Positions 1 to 6,037 are shown, numbered from the stretch's first letter. The stretch: 7,397 bases of DNA from an uncultured Actinomycetospora sp. (GCA_902805495.1 CADCTH010000395.1:1-7397); one strand, 5' to 3'. Notes: generated by a model from the letters alone, not told the origin. A program made the numbers and translations.

Positions 1-151
1 ACGGGGGCGGGGCCTGGGCCACGGGCGGCGCCGCCGGCGCGGCGGTGGTCGCGGTGGCGCTGCCACCGCCGGCCACCAGGGCCGCCACGGCCATCGGGAG
101 GATCAGCGTGACCGCCGTCCATCGCCCTGCTCTGTCTGCCGTACGCCCCAC
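1..151 (-). CDS. Putative secreted protein, N-terminal fragment (signal peptide)
   Basis: Only the first 50 codons are inside the window; the gene runs off the left edge. Read from the GTG at 151, residues 1-11 carry several arginines (positions 3, 7, 10). They are followed by an uninterrupted hydrophobic stretch at about residues 12-27 (TAVTLILPMAVAALVA), then a small-residue region with an A-T-A at 32-34 that suits signal peptidase I. After that the chain is rich in Ala, Pro and Thr, as in linkers of exported actinobacterial proteins. There is no twin arginine, so Sec export is the simpler reading. A G-rich run (GGGGGG) lies just upstream as a weak ribosome site. It is transcribed in the same direction as the SRPBCC gene, 74 nt after that stop. 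The mature protein is unseen, so no function can be given. The signal peptide and frame are seen directly; the export role is inferred. Confidence 0.55.
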   Translation of the reverse strand, partial: MGRTADRAGRWTAVTLILPMAVAALVAGGGSATATTAAPAAPPVAQAPPP

Positions 152-164
152 GAAAGCCCCCCAG

Positions 165-202
165 CCGGTCGTCCCCCACGGAGAACGACCGGGAGCTCCC
201 GG
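165..202. terminator. Palindrome cluster between two minus-strand genes (possible terminator)
   Basis: An 8-bp perfect inverted repeat, CCGGTCGT (165-172) and ACGACCGG (185-192), flanks a 12-nt loop. It overlaps a second perfect 14-bp palindrome, CCGGGAGCTCCCGG (189-202). Both lie in the 74-nt gap after the SRPBCC stop at 226 and before the GTG at 151. No T-run follows on the minus strand, so this is not a classical Rho-independent terminator, though actinobacterial terminators often lack the U-tract. It could instead be an operator for the secreted-protein gene. The repeats are seen directly; the role is inferred. Confidence 0.35.
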
Positions 203-225
203 CGTGACGGGCTACGGAGCTCGGA

Positions 226-684
226 TCAGTCGGCGGGTTCGGCGATCGTCGCGATGTTCTGCAGCGTCGCCCGCATGTTCCGCCGGTTGGTCCGCCCGCG
301 GGCCCGGCCCAGGACGGCCCAGTAGATGCGGTTGGCCGTCGTGTCCGCGAGCCGGAACGACTCGGTGACGTCGGTGCCGGCGCCGGCGGGGGTGAACCGG
401 TAGTGCCAGTGGTTGATCGGCCGGCCGCCCACCAGCACCTCGAAGCCGAACTCCCGGCCGCGCTCGCAGGCGGTGACCCGGCAGGTCGACCAGTACGTCG
501 GCCCCCGGCCGTTGCGCTTGACGTGCCCCCGGAACAGCGCGCCCACCGCCGGCCCGGTCGCCCCGCCGAGCCACTCGGCCTCGAAGGTCTCCTCGCTGTA
601 GCGGTGCGTCTGGGTCACGTCGGCGACCAGTTCCCACACCGTCTCGGGCGCGGCCCGGACGTGCTCGGTCACCTCGTCCTGCAT
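226..684 (-). CDS. SRPBCC-fold (START/polyketide cyclase-like) small protein
   Basis: This 152-residue protein matches the SRPBCC superfamily in length and pattern. It opens with a first beta strand (DEVTEHVRAAPETVWELVADV, residues 3-23), where 'APETVWELVADV' is the hallmark of polyketide-cyclase/dehydratase-type members. There is then a helix and a run of alternating strands (FRGHVKRN, TYWSTCRV, REFGFEV, HWHYRFTP, TDVTESFRL), and a long C-terminal helix from about residue 117. Such proteins form a helix-grip cavity that binds hydrophobic ligands; the substrate cannot be read from sequence. The ATG at 684 overlaps the TGA of the acyl-CoA synthetase by one base (TGATG), so the two are very probably translationally coupled and co-expressed. 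A role with acyl-CoA or lipid-like ligands is a context-based guess. No secretion signal or membrane segment is seen. Confidence 0.85.
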   Translation of the reverse strand: MQDEVTEHVRAAPETVWELVADVTQTHRYSEETFEAEWLGGATGPAVGALFRGHVKRNGRGPTYWSTCRVTACERGREFGFEVLVGGRPINHWHYRFTPAGAGTDVTESFRLADTTANRIYWAVLGRARGRTNRRNMRATLQNIATIAEPAD

Positions 685-2192
685 CAGGACGGCACCTGGT
701 CGCGCAGCACCCGCTTGAGCAGCTTCCCCGACTGGTTGCGGGGCAGCTCGTCGACCAGGTACACGGCCTTCGGCGTCTTGAAGCCGGCGAGCCGGGACCG
801 CGCGTGGGCGATGAGGTCGGCCTCGGTGGCCTCGCCCTTGAGCACCACGAACGCCGCCACCGCCTCGATCCACCGCTCGTCGGGGATCCCGATCACCGCG
901 GCCTCGGCGACGGCCTCGTGGGTGTAGAGCGCGTCCTCCACCTCGCGTGACGCGACGAGCACGCCACCGGTGTTGATCACGTCCTTGATCCGGTCGACGA
1001 CGGTGATGTAGCCCTGGTCGTCGATGCGCACGAGGTCGCCCGAGTGGAACCAGCCGTCGCGGAACGCCTCGGCGGTCTCCTCGGGCTTGTCCCAGTAGCC
1101 CTCGCACAGCTGCGGCGAGCGGTACACCACCTCGCCGGTGCCGCCCGGCTCGACGTCGTGCCCGTCGTCGTCGATCACCCGCAGCTCGACGAACAGCACC
1201 GGGCGCCCGCACGACTCGGGGCGCTCGTCGTGCTCCTCGGGCTGCAGCACCGTCGCCAGCGGGCCGATCTCGGACTGGCCGAAGCAGTTGTAGACCCGCA
1301 GTCCGGGCAGGTGCTCGCGCAGCCGCGCCAGCACCGGTCCGGGCATGATCGACGCGCCGTAGAACGCCTTGCGCAGGCTCGACAGGTCGCGGGTGGGGAA
1401 GTCGGCGTGGTTGGCCAGCGGCACCCACACCGTCGGCGCGAGGAACACCGCGCCGATGCGGTCGGCCTCGACGCGGCGCAGCACCTCGGGGACGTCCGGG
1501 GCCTCCATGAGGTGGTTGACCGCGCCGACCATGAGGTAGGGCATGAGGAAGCAGTGCATGCCCGCCGAGTGGTAGAGCGGCATCGGGTGCAGCGGGTCGT
1601 CCTCGCCGGTCATGCCCATCGCGTGCACGCACGAGACGTACTCGTGCACCAGCGCGCGGTGGGTCATCATCGCGCCCTTGGGCCGCGAGGTCGTGCCCGA
1701 GGTGTACAGCAGCTGCACGAGGTCGCTGTCGGCGACGGTGCTGGTGAGCTCGGGCAGCTCGCCCGTGCGGGCCCGCTCGAGCAGCGAGCCCGGCGCGTCG
1801 CGCAGGGGCACGACCTGCTTGGGCTGCTCGGGCAGCGCGTCGACGGGGCCGGCCAGTGCCGGATCGATCAGCAGCAACCGGCTCCCGGACTGCTCGACGA
1901 GGTAGCCCAGCTCCTCGCCGGTGAGCGCGTAGTTGATCGGCACGTGGACGGCGCCGAGCCGCCCGCACCCGAGGAACGCGAGCAGGTAGGCGTCGGAGTT
2001 GCGCCCGTAGGTGGCGACCCGGTCGCCGGCGCCGACGCCCAGCTCGCCGAGGTACCCGGCGGCGCGGGTGACGGCGTCGTCGAGCTCGCGGTAGGTCCAC
2101 GTGCGGTCGGCGAAGTGCAGGGCGACGCGGTCGGGGGCGCGACGCGCGCTGCGCGCCAGCACCCCGTCGACCGTGCTCGAGCGGGGATCCAC
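684..2192 (-). CDS. Acyl-CoA synthetase (AMP-binding, FadD-like)
   Basis: This 502-residue adenylate-forming enzyme is expected to activate a carboxylic acid, probably a fatty acid, with ATP and then load it onto CoA. All core motifs are present in order: the P-loop YTSGTTSRPKG (163-173), PLYHSAG (205-211), FGQSE (304-308, the usual YGxTE site), GWFHSGDL (380-387) with the ribose-binding Asp386, the hinge DRIKD (400-404), and the C-terminal NQSGK (486-490), whose Lys490 is the catalytic lysine. The sequence is full length for short FadD-like ligases and soluble. The start is a GTG at 2192, preceded by a strong Shine-Dalgarno, GGAAGGA, with AAGGA 5 nt from the start. It begins 34 nt after the MOSC gene and its stop overlaps the SRPBCC start. 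Chain-length preference cannot be decided from sequence; medium/long-chain acyl or aromatic acids are possible. Confidence 0.93.
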   Translation of the reverse strand: MDPRSSTVDGVLARSARRAPDRVALHFADRTWTYRELDDAVTRAAGYLGELGVGAGDRVATYGRNSDAYLLAFLGCGRLGAVHVPINYALTGEELGYLVEQSGSRLLLIDPALAGPVDALPEQPKQVVPLRDAPGSLLERARTGELPELTSTVADSDLVQLLYTSGTTSRPKGAMMTHRALVHEYVSCVHAMGMTGEDDPLHPMPLYHSAGMHCFLMPYLMVGAVNHLMEAPDVPEVLRRVEADRIGAVFLAPTVWVPLANHADFPTRDLSSLRKAFYGASIMPGPVLARLREHLPGLRVYNCFGQSEIGPLATVLQPEEHDERPESCGRPVLFVELRVIDDDGHDVEPGGTGEVVYRSPQLCEGYWDKPEETAEAFRDGWFHSGDLVRIDDQGYITVVDRIKDVINTGGVLVASREVEDALYTHEAVAEAAVIGIPDERWIEAVAAFVVLKGEATEADLIAHARSRLAGFKTPKAVYLVDELPRNQSGKLLKRVLRDQVPS

Positions 2193-2197
2193 CGGTG

Positions 2198-2204
2198 TCC
2201 TTCC
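2198..2204 (-). promoter_or_regulatory. Ribosome binding site of the acyl-CoA synthetase
   Basis: The minus strand reads GGAAGGA, complementary to the 16S rRNA tail, with 5 nt between AAGGA and the GTG at 2192. This decides the GTG start; there is no better upstream candidate. Confidence 0.7.
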
Positions 2205-2226
2205 CTGTCGGCGGGTGGGCGGGCCG

Positions 2227-3120
2227 TCAGGCGTGGGCGTCGCCGACGGCGACCTCGCCGCCCGCGCTGACGTCGGCGTAGACCCCGGCGCAGGCCCACT
2301 TCCCGCCGACGACGGGGTGCTCGATCTGGATCCGGTTGTTCTTCGCGACGGTGCGCAGCGTGTTGCGGTCCTCGGGGAGGCCGTCCTGGGCCATCGTCGT
2401 CATCACGCAGCGCATGGTCTGGAAGCTGAACGCGAGCCGGACGTCGCTGCCCAGGGTCATCTCGCGGCCCGGCCACTCGTTCTCGACGAAGCCCGGCTCG
2501 TTGCCCTCGAGGACGACGTTGGGGCGGTAGCGGCGGGCGTCGAAGTCGCTGTCGGGCGCGAGCTCGCGCAGGCGGTCCAGCGTCGACTGGGTGATGACGT
2601 GCATGGCGCAGAGATCGTAGAAGCGCCCGGGCGGGGCGAACCCGGCCACGTCGAAGCGGCTGATCGCCTCGCCGGTGTCCTCCTGGCGCTTGGTGGTGGC
2701 CTCGATGATGTACTCGGGGCCGAGCTCGGCGCGCTCGACGCCCTCGATGTCGACCCACAGCTCCTCGAACGCCACGCCGTCGGGAGGCGTGGTGATGAGC
2801 TTGACCTCGCGGCCGAGGACGTCGGAGAGCGCCTGGTCGATGCCGCCGTCGTCGCTGCGGCGCGTGGAGCCGTCCGGGAACGTGATGATCACGGGCGGCG
2901 CCGCCTCCCCGGGCACCGGCTCGCCGGCGAACACGGCGGAGAACTCGAGCAGCTTGGCCCAGCGCTTGGGCACCTTGGCGCTGGCGACGACGCCGGACTC
3001 GACGTCGAGCACGGCGTACGCCCGGTCACCGATCACGCCGCGCTCGTCGAGCACGGCACGCGTGAGGGACTCCCCGAGCATCGACTTGACGGGGTAGCGG
3101 AACAGAGCGGCGATGGTCAC
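2227..3120 (-). CDS. MOSC N-terminal beta-barrel and MOSC domain protein
   Basis: This 297-residue protein has the two-part layout of stand-alone MOSC proteins. The N-terminal MOSC_N barrel begins with RYPVKSMLGE (8-17) and GDRAYAVLD (31-39). The MOSC domain proper has FDVAGFAPPGRFYDL (156-170), RYRPNVVLEG (197-206) and the conserved cysteine motif RCVMTT (237-242, Cys238). MOSC domains bind molybdenum cofactor or transfer sulfur through such a cysteine, as in the MoCo sulfurase C-terminus, YiiM/YcbX and the eukaryotic mARC amidoxime reductases. The cysteine is intact, so an active molybdenum cofactor-binding oxidoreductase or sulfur carrier is plausible; the substrate is unknown. The start is a GTG at 3120 whose ribosome site is weak, but conserved sequence begins at about residue 5, so the start is probably right. 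It follows rqlH by 69 nt and precedes the acyl-CoA synthetase by 34 nt in the same direction. Confidence 0.92.
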   Translation of the reverse strand: MTIAALFRYPVKSMLGESLTRAVLDERGVIGDRAYAVLDVESGVVASAKVPKRWAKLLEFSAVFAGEPVPGEAAPPVIITFPDGSTRRSDDGGIDQALSDVLGREVKLITTPPDGVAFEELWVDIEGVERAELGPEYIIEATTKRQEDTGEAISRFDVAGFAPPGRFYDLCAMHVITQSTLDRLRELAPDSDFDARRYRPNVVLEGNEPGFVENEWPGREMTLGSDVRLAFSFQTMRCVMTTMAQDGLPEDRNTLRTVAKNNRIQIEHPVVGGKWACAGVYADVSAGGEVAVGDAHA

Positions 3121-3174
3121 ACCGCACGGCTTACCAGGCGCGGCGACGTCACGGAACCGGCCGCCCGGCCCGCG

Positions 3175-3200
3175 GTGGTCAGCCCGTGGTCAGCCCGTGG
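3175..3200. repeat. 11-bp tandem duplication over the rqlH stop codon
   Basis: GTGGTCAGCCC occurs twice head to tail (3175-3185, 3186-3196), followed by a partial third copy GTGG. On the minus strand the rqlH TGA (3192-3190) lies in one copy and a second TGA lies in the other, so the repeat duplicates the stop region. Eleven base pairs is not a codon multiple, which fits a recent slippage event in non-coding sequence just past the stop. Confidence 0.75.
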
Positions 3201-5316
3201 TGGCCACGACGAGGGGCAGCACCGCGGGCGCGCCGGCGCGGCGCAGGAGGGCAGCGGCGACCGTCAGCGTCCACCCCGAGTCGGCCACGTCGTCGACGAG
3301 CAGCACCGGGCCCCCGGAGGGGTCGAACCCCGGAGGCACCGAGAGCCGGAACCACACCTCGGCGAGGCGCTGCGCGGAGTTGGGCGGCTCGGGCTCGCTG
3401 TCGTCCTCGGGATCCTCGTAGAGCGGGGGCGCGCCGTCGGCGAGGGCCCCGAGCAGCGGGAGACGGCCGATCGAGGCGATGCGCTGGGCGAAGCTCTCCA
3501 CCAGCACCGGCCGCCGCCGCGAGGGCAGCCACACCACGCCGGCCGGGCGCTGCGCCCAGTCCCAGCCCTTGAGCACCTCGACGGCGGCGTCGATGACGGC
3601 GTCGGGGGCGAGGTCGTCGGTGCGCATCAGCGGGCGCAGCCGCGGGCCCCACCCGACGTCGGTGAGCCGGCCGATCGCCCGCCCCTCCTCGGCGGCCTCC
3701 TCGGCCTTGATCTTGCCCTTGAGCGGGACGTCGAGGGCGTCCATGCCGCTGGGCCACTGCTTGCGCGGCGGCAGCGGGACGCCGGGCCGGTCGAGCGTCG
3801 TCTGCGCCTGCACCCGGACGTCCTCGCCGATCGTCGGGTCGGCGTGGCGACCGGTGCAGTTGTCGCAGCGTCCGCACGGGGTGGCGCCGGGATCGTCGAG
3901 CTGGCGGCGCAGGAACTCCATGCGGCAGCCGTCGGTGGCGATGTAGTCGAGCATCGCCTGCTGTTCGGCGCGCCGGGCCTTGGCCAGCCCGGTGTAGCGG
4001 GCGCCGTCGTACTCCCAGGCCTGCCCCGTGGCCTCCCAGCCGCCCTTGACCCGGCGGACCGCGCCGTCGGTGTCGAGGACCTTGAGCATCATCTCCAGCC
4101 GGCCGCGGCTGAGCTCCACGCGCGGCTCGAGCGCCGCGGTGGACAGCGGCCGCCCGGCGTCGCCGAGAACGGAGAGGGCGACGCGGACCTGGGGCTCGGC
4201 GGGGAAGGCGAGCGAGGCGAAGTAGGCCCAGATGTCGCGGTCCTCGGGCCCGGGGAGCAGCAGCACCTCGGCGCGCTCGACGCCACGGCCGGCGCGCCCG
4301 ATCTGCTGGTAGTAGGCCACCGGCGACTGCGGCGCCCCGAGGTGGACGACGAAGCCGAGGTCGGGCTTGTCGAAGCCCATGCCCAGCGCGCTGGTGGCCA
4401 CCAGCGCCTTGACCCGGTTGGCCAGCAGGTCGTCCTCGGCGCGCTCGCGCTCGGCCGGGTCGGTCTTGCCGGTGTAGGAGGCGACGGCGTGACCCCGCTC
4501 GCGCAGGAACGCGGCCAGCTCGTCGGCGGCCGAGACCGTCAGCGTGTAGACGATGCCCGAGCCCGGCAGGTCGTCGAGGTGCTGGGCGAGCCAGGCGAAC
4601 CGGTCGGCGCCCTTGTCCAGCGGCAGCACGGCGAGGCGCAGCGACTCGCGGTCGAGCTCGCCGCGCAGGACGAGGGCCTCGGCGTTGGCGTGCGACACCC
4701 CCAGCTGGTCGGCGACGTCCGTGGTCACCCGGTCGTTGGCCGTGGCCGTGGTGGCGAGCACCGGGACGCCCGCGGGCAGCTCGGCGATGAGCGTGCGCAG
4801 GCGCCGGTAGTCGGGCCGGAAGTCGTGCCCCCAGTCGGAGATGCAGTGCGCCTCGTCGACCACGAGCATCCCCGCGGTGCGCGAGAGCTCGGGCAGCACC
4901 TGGTCGCGGAACTCGGGGTTGTTCAGCCGCTCCGGGCTGACGAGCAGGACGTCGACCTCGCCGGCCTGGACCTGGCGGTAGACCAGCGACCAGTCGTCGG
5001 TGTTGGCCGAGTTGACCGTCACGGCGTGGATGCCGGCGCGGCCCGCCGCCTCGATCTGGTTGCGCATCAGCGCGAGCAGCGGGCTGACGATCACCGTGGG
5101 CCCCTTGCCGGCCGCGCGCAGCAGGGCCGTGGCCACGAAGTACACCGCCGACTTGCCCCACCCGGTGCGCTGCACCACCAGGGCCCGGCGCCCCTCGGCG
5201 ACCAGCGCGTGGACGGCCGCCCACTGGTCCTCGCGCAGCGCGGCGTCGGGCCCGGCGAGGCGCTGGAGCGTGGCCTCGGCGTCGGCGCGCAGGTCGGGAG
5301 CGGCGGTGACGGTCAT
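3190..5316 (-). CDS. rqlH: RecQ-like ATP-dependent DNA helicase with C-terminal ComF-like phosphoribosyltransferase module (RqlH family)
   Basis: This 708-residue superfamily 2 helicase has Walker A QRTGWGKS (49-56), DEAH (154-157), motif V SALGMGFDKPD (309-319) and motif VI QQIGRAGR (337-344). About 120 residues separate motif VI from the first zinc cysteine. That linker contains a winged-helix-like stretch (about 375-430). Then come Cys464, Cys481, Cys484 and Cys487, with the 17/3/3 spacing of E. coli RecQ. There is no HRDC domain. The C-terminus instead carries a phosphoribosyltransferase loop, VLLVDDVADSGWTLT (671-685). ATPase, special linker, zinc module and ComF-like tail is exactly the architecture reported for Mycobacterium smegmatis RqlH (691 residues), a 3'-5' DNA translocase and helicase. 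The ATG at 5316 has GGAG unusually close. An in-frame GTG at 5358 (14 residues longer, 3 nt after the arr stop) is possible but lacks a ribosome site. It is very probably co-transcribed with arr. Confidence 0.95.
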   Translation of the reverse strand: MTVTAAPDLRADAEATLQRLAGPDAALREDQWAAVHALVAEGRRALVVQRTGWGKSAVYFVATALLRAAGKGPTVIVSPLLALMRNQIEAAGRAGIHAVTVNSANTDDWSLVYRQVQAGEVDVLLVSPERLNNPEFRDQVLPELSRTAGMLVVDEAHCISDWGHDFRPDYRRLRTLIAELPAGVPVLATTATANDRVTTDVADQLGVSHANAEALVLRGELDRESLRLAVLPLDKGADRFAWLAQHLDDLPGSGIVYTLTVSAADELAAFLRERGHAVASYTGKTDPAERERAEDDLLANRVKALVATSALGMGFDKPDLGFVVHLGAPQSPVAYYQQIGRAGRGVERAEVLLLPGPEDRDIWAYFASLAFPAEPQVRVALSVLGDAGRPLSTAALEPRVELSRGRLEMMLKVLDTDGAVRRVKGGWEATGQAWEYDGARYTGLAKARRAEQQAMLDYIATDGCRMEFLRRQLDDPGATPCGRCDNCTGRHADPTIGEDVRVQAQTTLDRPGVPLPPRKQWPSGMDALDVPLKGKIKAEEAAEEGRAIGRLTDVGWGPRLRPLMRTDDLAPDAVIDAAVEVLKGWDWAQRPAGVVWLPSRRRPVLVESFAQRIASIGRLPLLGALADGAPPLYEDPEDDSEPEPPNSAQRLAEVWFRLSVPPGFDPSGGPVLLVDDVADSGWTLTVAAALLRRAGAPAVLPLVVATTG

Positions 5317-5361
5317 GGCTCCATGGTGGACGACGGGTCCGACAGCCGGGACCGGCACCGG

Positions 5362-5790
5362 TCAGTCGTGGATGACCGCGGCTCCCCGTCGCCGGAGATC
5401 GGCGAGGGCGTCCGCCATCGCCTGGAGCTGCTCGGCGGTGTGGCCCGTCCAGCCCTCGAGCTCGCCGACGACGCGGACGGGCTCGCGGGTCCGGTAGGAG
5501 CGGGTGGGGTTGCCCGGCATCTTCTTGTCGGTGACGTTGGGGTCGTCCTCGATCTCGCCGAGGGGCTCCACGAGGTAGATGCGCCCGGGAGCGTCGCCGG
5601 CGGCCAGCTCGGCGCCCCAGGCCGCGGCGTCGAGCGTCGCGGTCACGTAGACGTGGTTCATCACCCGCCCCTCCTCGAAGTTCGAGAGGCGGCCGGGGAC
5701 CAGCAGGTCGCCGACCGCGAGGTCCGCCTTGGTCCCGTGCAGCAGCGCGCCCGACCCGTGGACCTCGAAGGGCGTCGGCCCGTCCGTCAT
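5362..5790 (-). CDS. arr: Rifamycin ADP-ribosyltransferase (Arr)
   Basis: This 142-residue enzyme closely matches the Arr family, whose M. smegmatis member is 143 residues. Arr transfers ADP-ribose from NAD+ to an ansa-bridge hydroxyl of rifamycins, blocking their binding to RNA polymerase beta. Visible family hallmarks are PFEVHGSGALLHGTKADL (7-24), VPGRLSNFEEGRVMNHVYVT (31-50), AAAWGAELA (55-63), GRIYLVEPLG (69-78), EDDPNVTDKKMPGNPTRSYR (81-100) and RRGAAVIHD at the end. His18, Tyr48 and Asp83 align, with an offset of one, to the functional His/Tyr/Asp residues known in M. smegmatis Arr, so the enzyme looks active. The start at 5790 fits the family length and has GGAG 8 nt upstream. An RAE-like element lies 55 nt upstream, which suggests rifamycin induction. 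rqlH follows within 3-45 nt. It is probably an intrinsic chromosomal gene; no transposon or integron is near. Confidence 0.97.
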   Translation of the reverse strand: MTDGPTPFEVHGSGALLHGTKADLAVGDLLVPGRLSNFEEGRVMNHVYVTATLDAAAWGAELAAGDAPGRIYLVEPLGEIEDDPNVTDKKMPGNPTRSYRTREPVRVVGELEGWTGHTAEQLQAMADALADLRRRGAAVIHD

Positions 5791-5798
5791 GGGGTGTT

Positions 5799-5802
5799 CT
5801 CC
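5799..5802 (-). promoter_or_regulatory. Ribosome binding site deciding the arr start
   Basis: The minus strand reads GGAG 8 nt upstream of the ATG at 5790, inside a purine-rich stretch. It supports 5790 over a longer in-frame start at 5856, which would add 22 residues unlike Arr and would run through the RAE-like repeat. Confidence 0.65.
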
Positions 5803-5843
5803 CGTCTCCTGACCAGCGAGGACGGCGATTTTCCGGTGCGGGG

Positions 5844-5863
5844 AAGGGCTTGCCACAAGCCCC
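5844..5863 (-). promoter_or_regulatory. RAE-like (rifamycin-associated element) inverted repeat
   Basis: On the minus strand the site reads GGGGCTTGTGGCAAGCCCTT. Its core is a perfect 7-bp inverted repeat, GGGCTTG (5846-5852) and CAAGCCC (5856-5862), around a 3-nt spacer. The RAE is a roughly 19-bp inverted repeat found upstream of rifamycin-inducible genes (arr, rox, rph, helR) in actinomycetes, with a GGGGCTTG...CAAG-type core as I recall it. This site matches that pattern and sits 55 nt before the arr start. The repeat and position are seen directly; RAE identity rests on remembered consensus; inducibility is inferred. A minus-strand TATAGC (5876-5871) lies just before it and GAAAAT (5833-5828) just after, so the arr -10 is uncertain. 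Confidence 0.8.
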
Positions 5864-5878
5864 GTGGCGCGCTATACG
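5850..5878 (+). promoter_or_regulatory. Candidate plus-strand promoter overlapping the RAE-like site
   Basis: TTGCCA (5850-5855, five of six matches to TTGACA) is separated by exactly 17 nt from TATACG (5873-5878, four of six matches to TATAAT). It points toward the AAA+ ATPase gene, and its -35 lies within the RAE-like repeat. A start near 5885 would give a leader of about 175 nt before the GTG at 6060. The hexamers are seen directly; promoter activity is inferred. Confidence 0.45.
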
Positions 5879-5949
5879 TTGATCACGGCGGGAGATGCTG
5901 CTGCGCGTGCCGACGACCGCGGCGGAACGGCGCCGTCGTGGGGGGTTTT

Positions 5950-5996
5950 CTGGCGTCCGACGCCAGCGTGGCCCCCACGCTGGCACCGGAGGTGCC
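5950..5996. repeat. Chain of three overlapping hairpins in the divergent intergenic region
   Basis: Three perfect inverted repeats, each with a 3-nt loop, share bases. The first is CTGGCGT-CCG-ACGCCAG (5950-5966). The second has arms GCCAGCGTGG (5962-5971) and CCACGCTGGC (5975-5984) around CCC. The third is GGCACC-GGA-GGTGCC (5982-5996). The first and second share five bases, the second and third share three, so neighbours compete for pairing. The chain lies in the presumed leader of the ATPase gene. It could be an RNA switch or attenuator, a regulator-binding array, or a dispersed intergenic palindromic repeat. The structure is seen directly; the role is unknown. Confidence 0.6.
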
Positions 5997-6018
5997 CCTA
6001 CCCGCCGGACCGGCCACA

Positions 6019-6037
6019 TCCCCGGGACAAGCGGGGA
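6019..6037. repeat. Short inverted repeat upstream of the AAA+ ATPase start
   Basis: TCCCCG (6019-6024) and CGGGGA (6032-6037) form a 6-bp stem with a 7-nt loop, ending 22 nt before the GTG at 6060. In GC-rich DNA such stems arise often, so this may be chance. It continues the structured leader that begins at 5950. Confidence 0.3.

Noticed and set aside
226..2100. The SRPBCC protein as the C-terminus of a 624-residue fusion
   Set aside because: The upstream part is the shifted frame of the acyl-CoA synthetase. The real start is the ATG at 684, overlapping the synthetase stop.
3190..5316. Classical RecQ helicase
   Set aside because: There is no HRDC domain, the linker before the zinc cysteines is long, and the C-terminus is PRTase-like. 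This fits RqlH, not RecQ.
5791..5856. A longer Arr starting at 5856
   Set aside because: It would add 22 residues not seen in Arr proteins, run through the RAE-like element, and ignore the good ribosome site before 5790.
5362..5863. arr as part of a mobile resistance cassette
   Set aside because: No attC-like site, integrase, transposase or terminal repeats are seen, and base composition matches the neighbouring genes.
5927..5949. A Rho-independent terminator at ACGGCGCCGT followed by GGGGGGTTTT
   Set aside because: The palindrome is only 10 bp with no loop, and the four T bases are separated from it by a G-run. It sits between divergent genes where no transcript needs to end.
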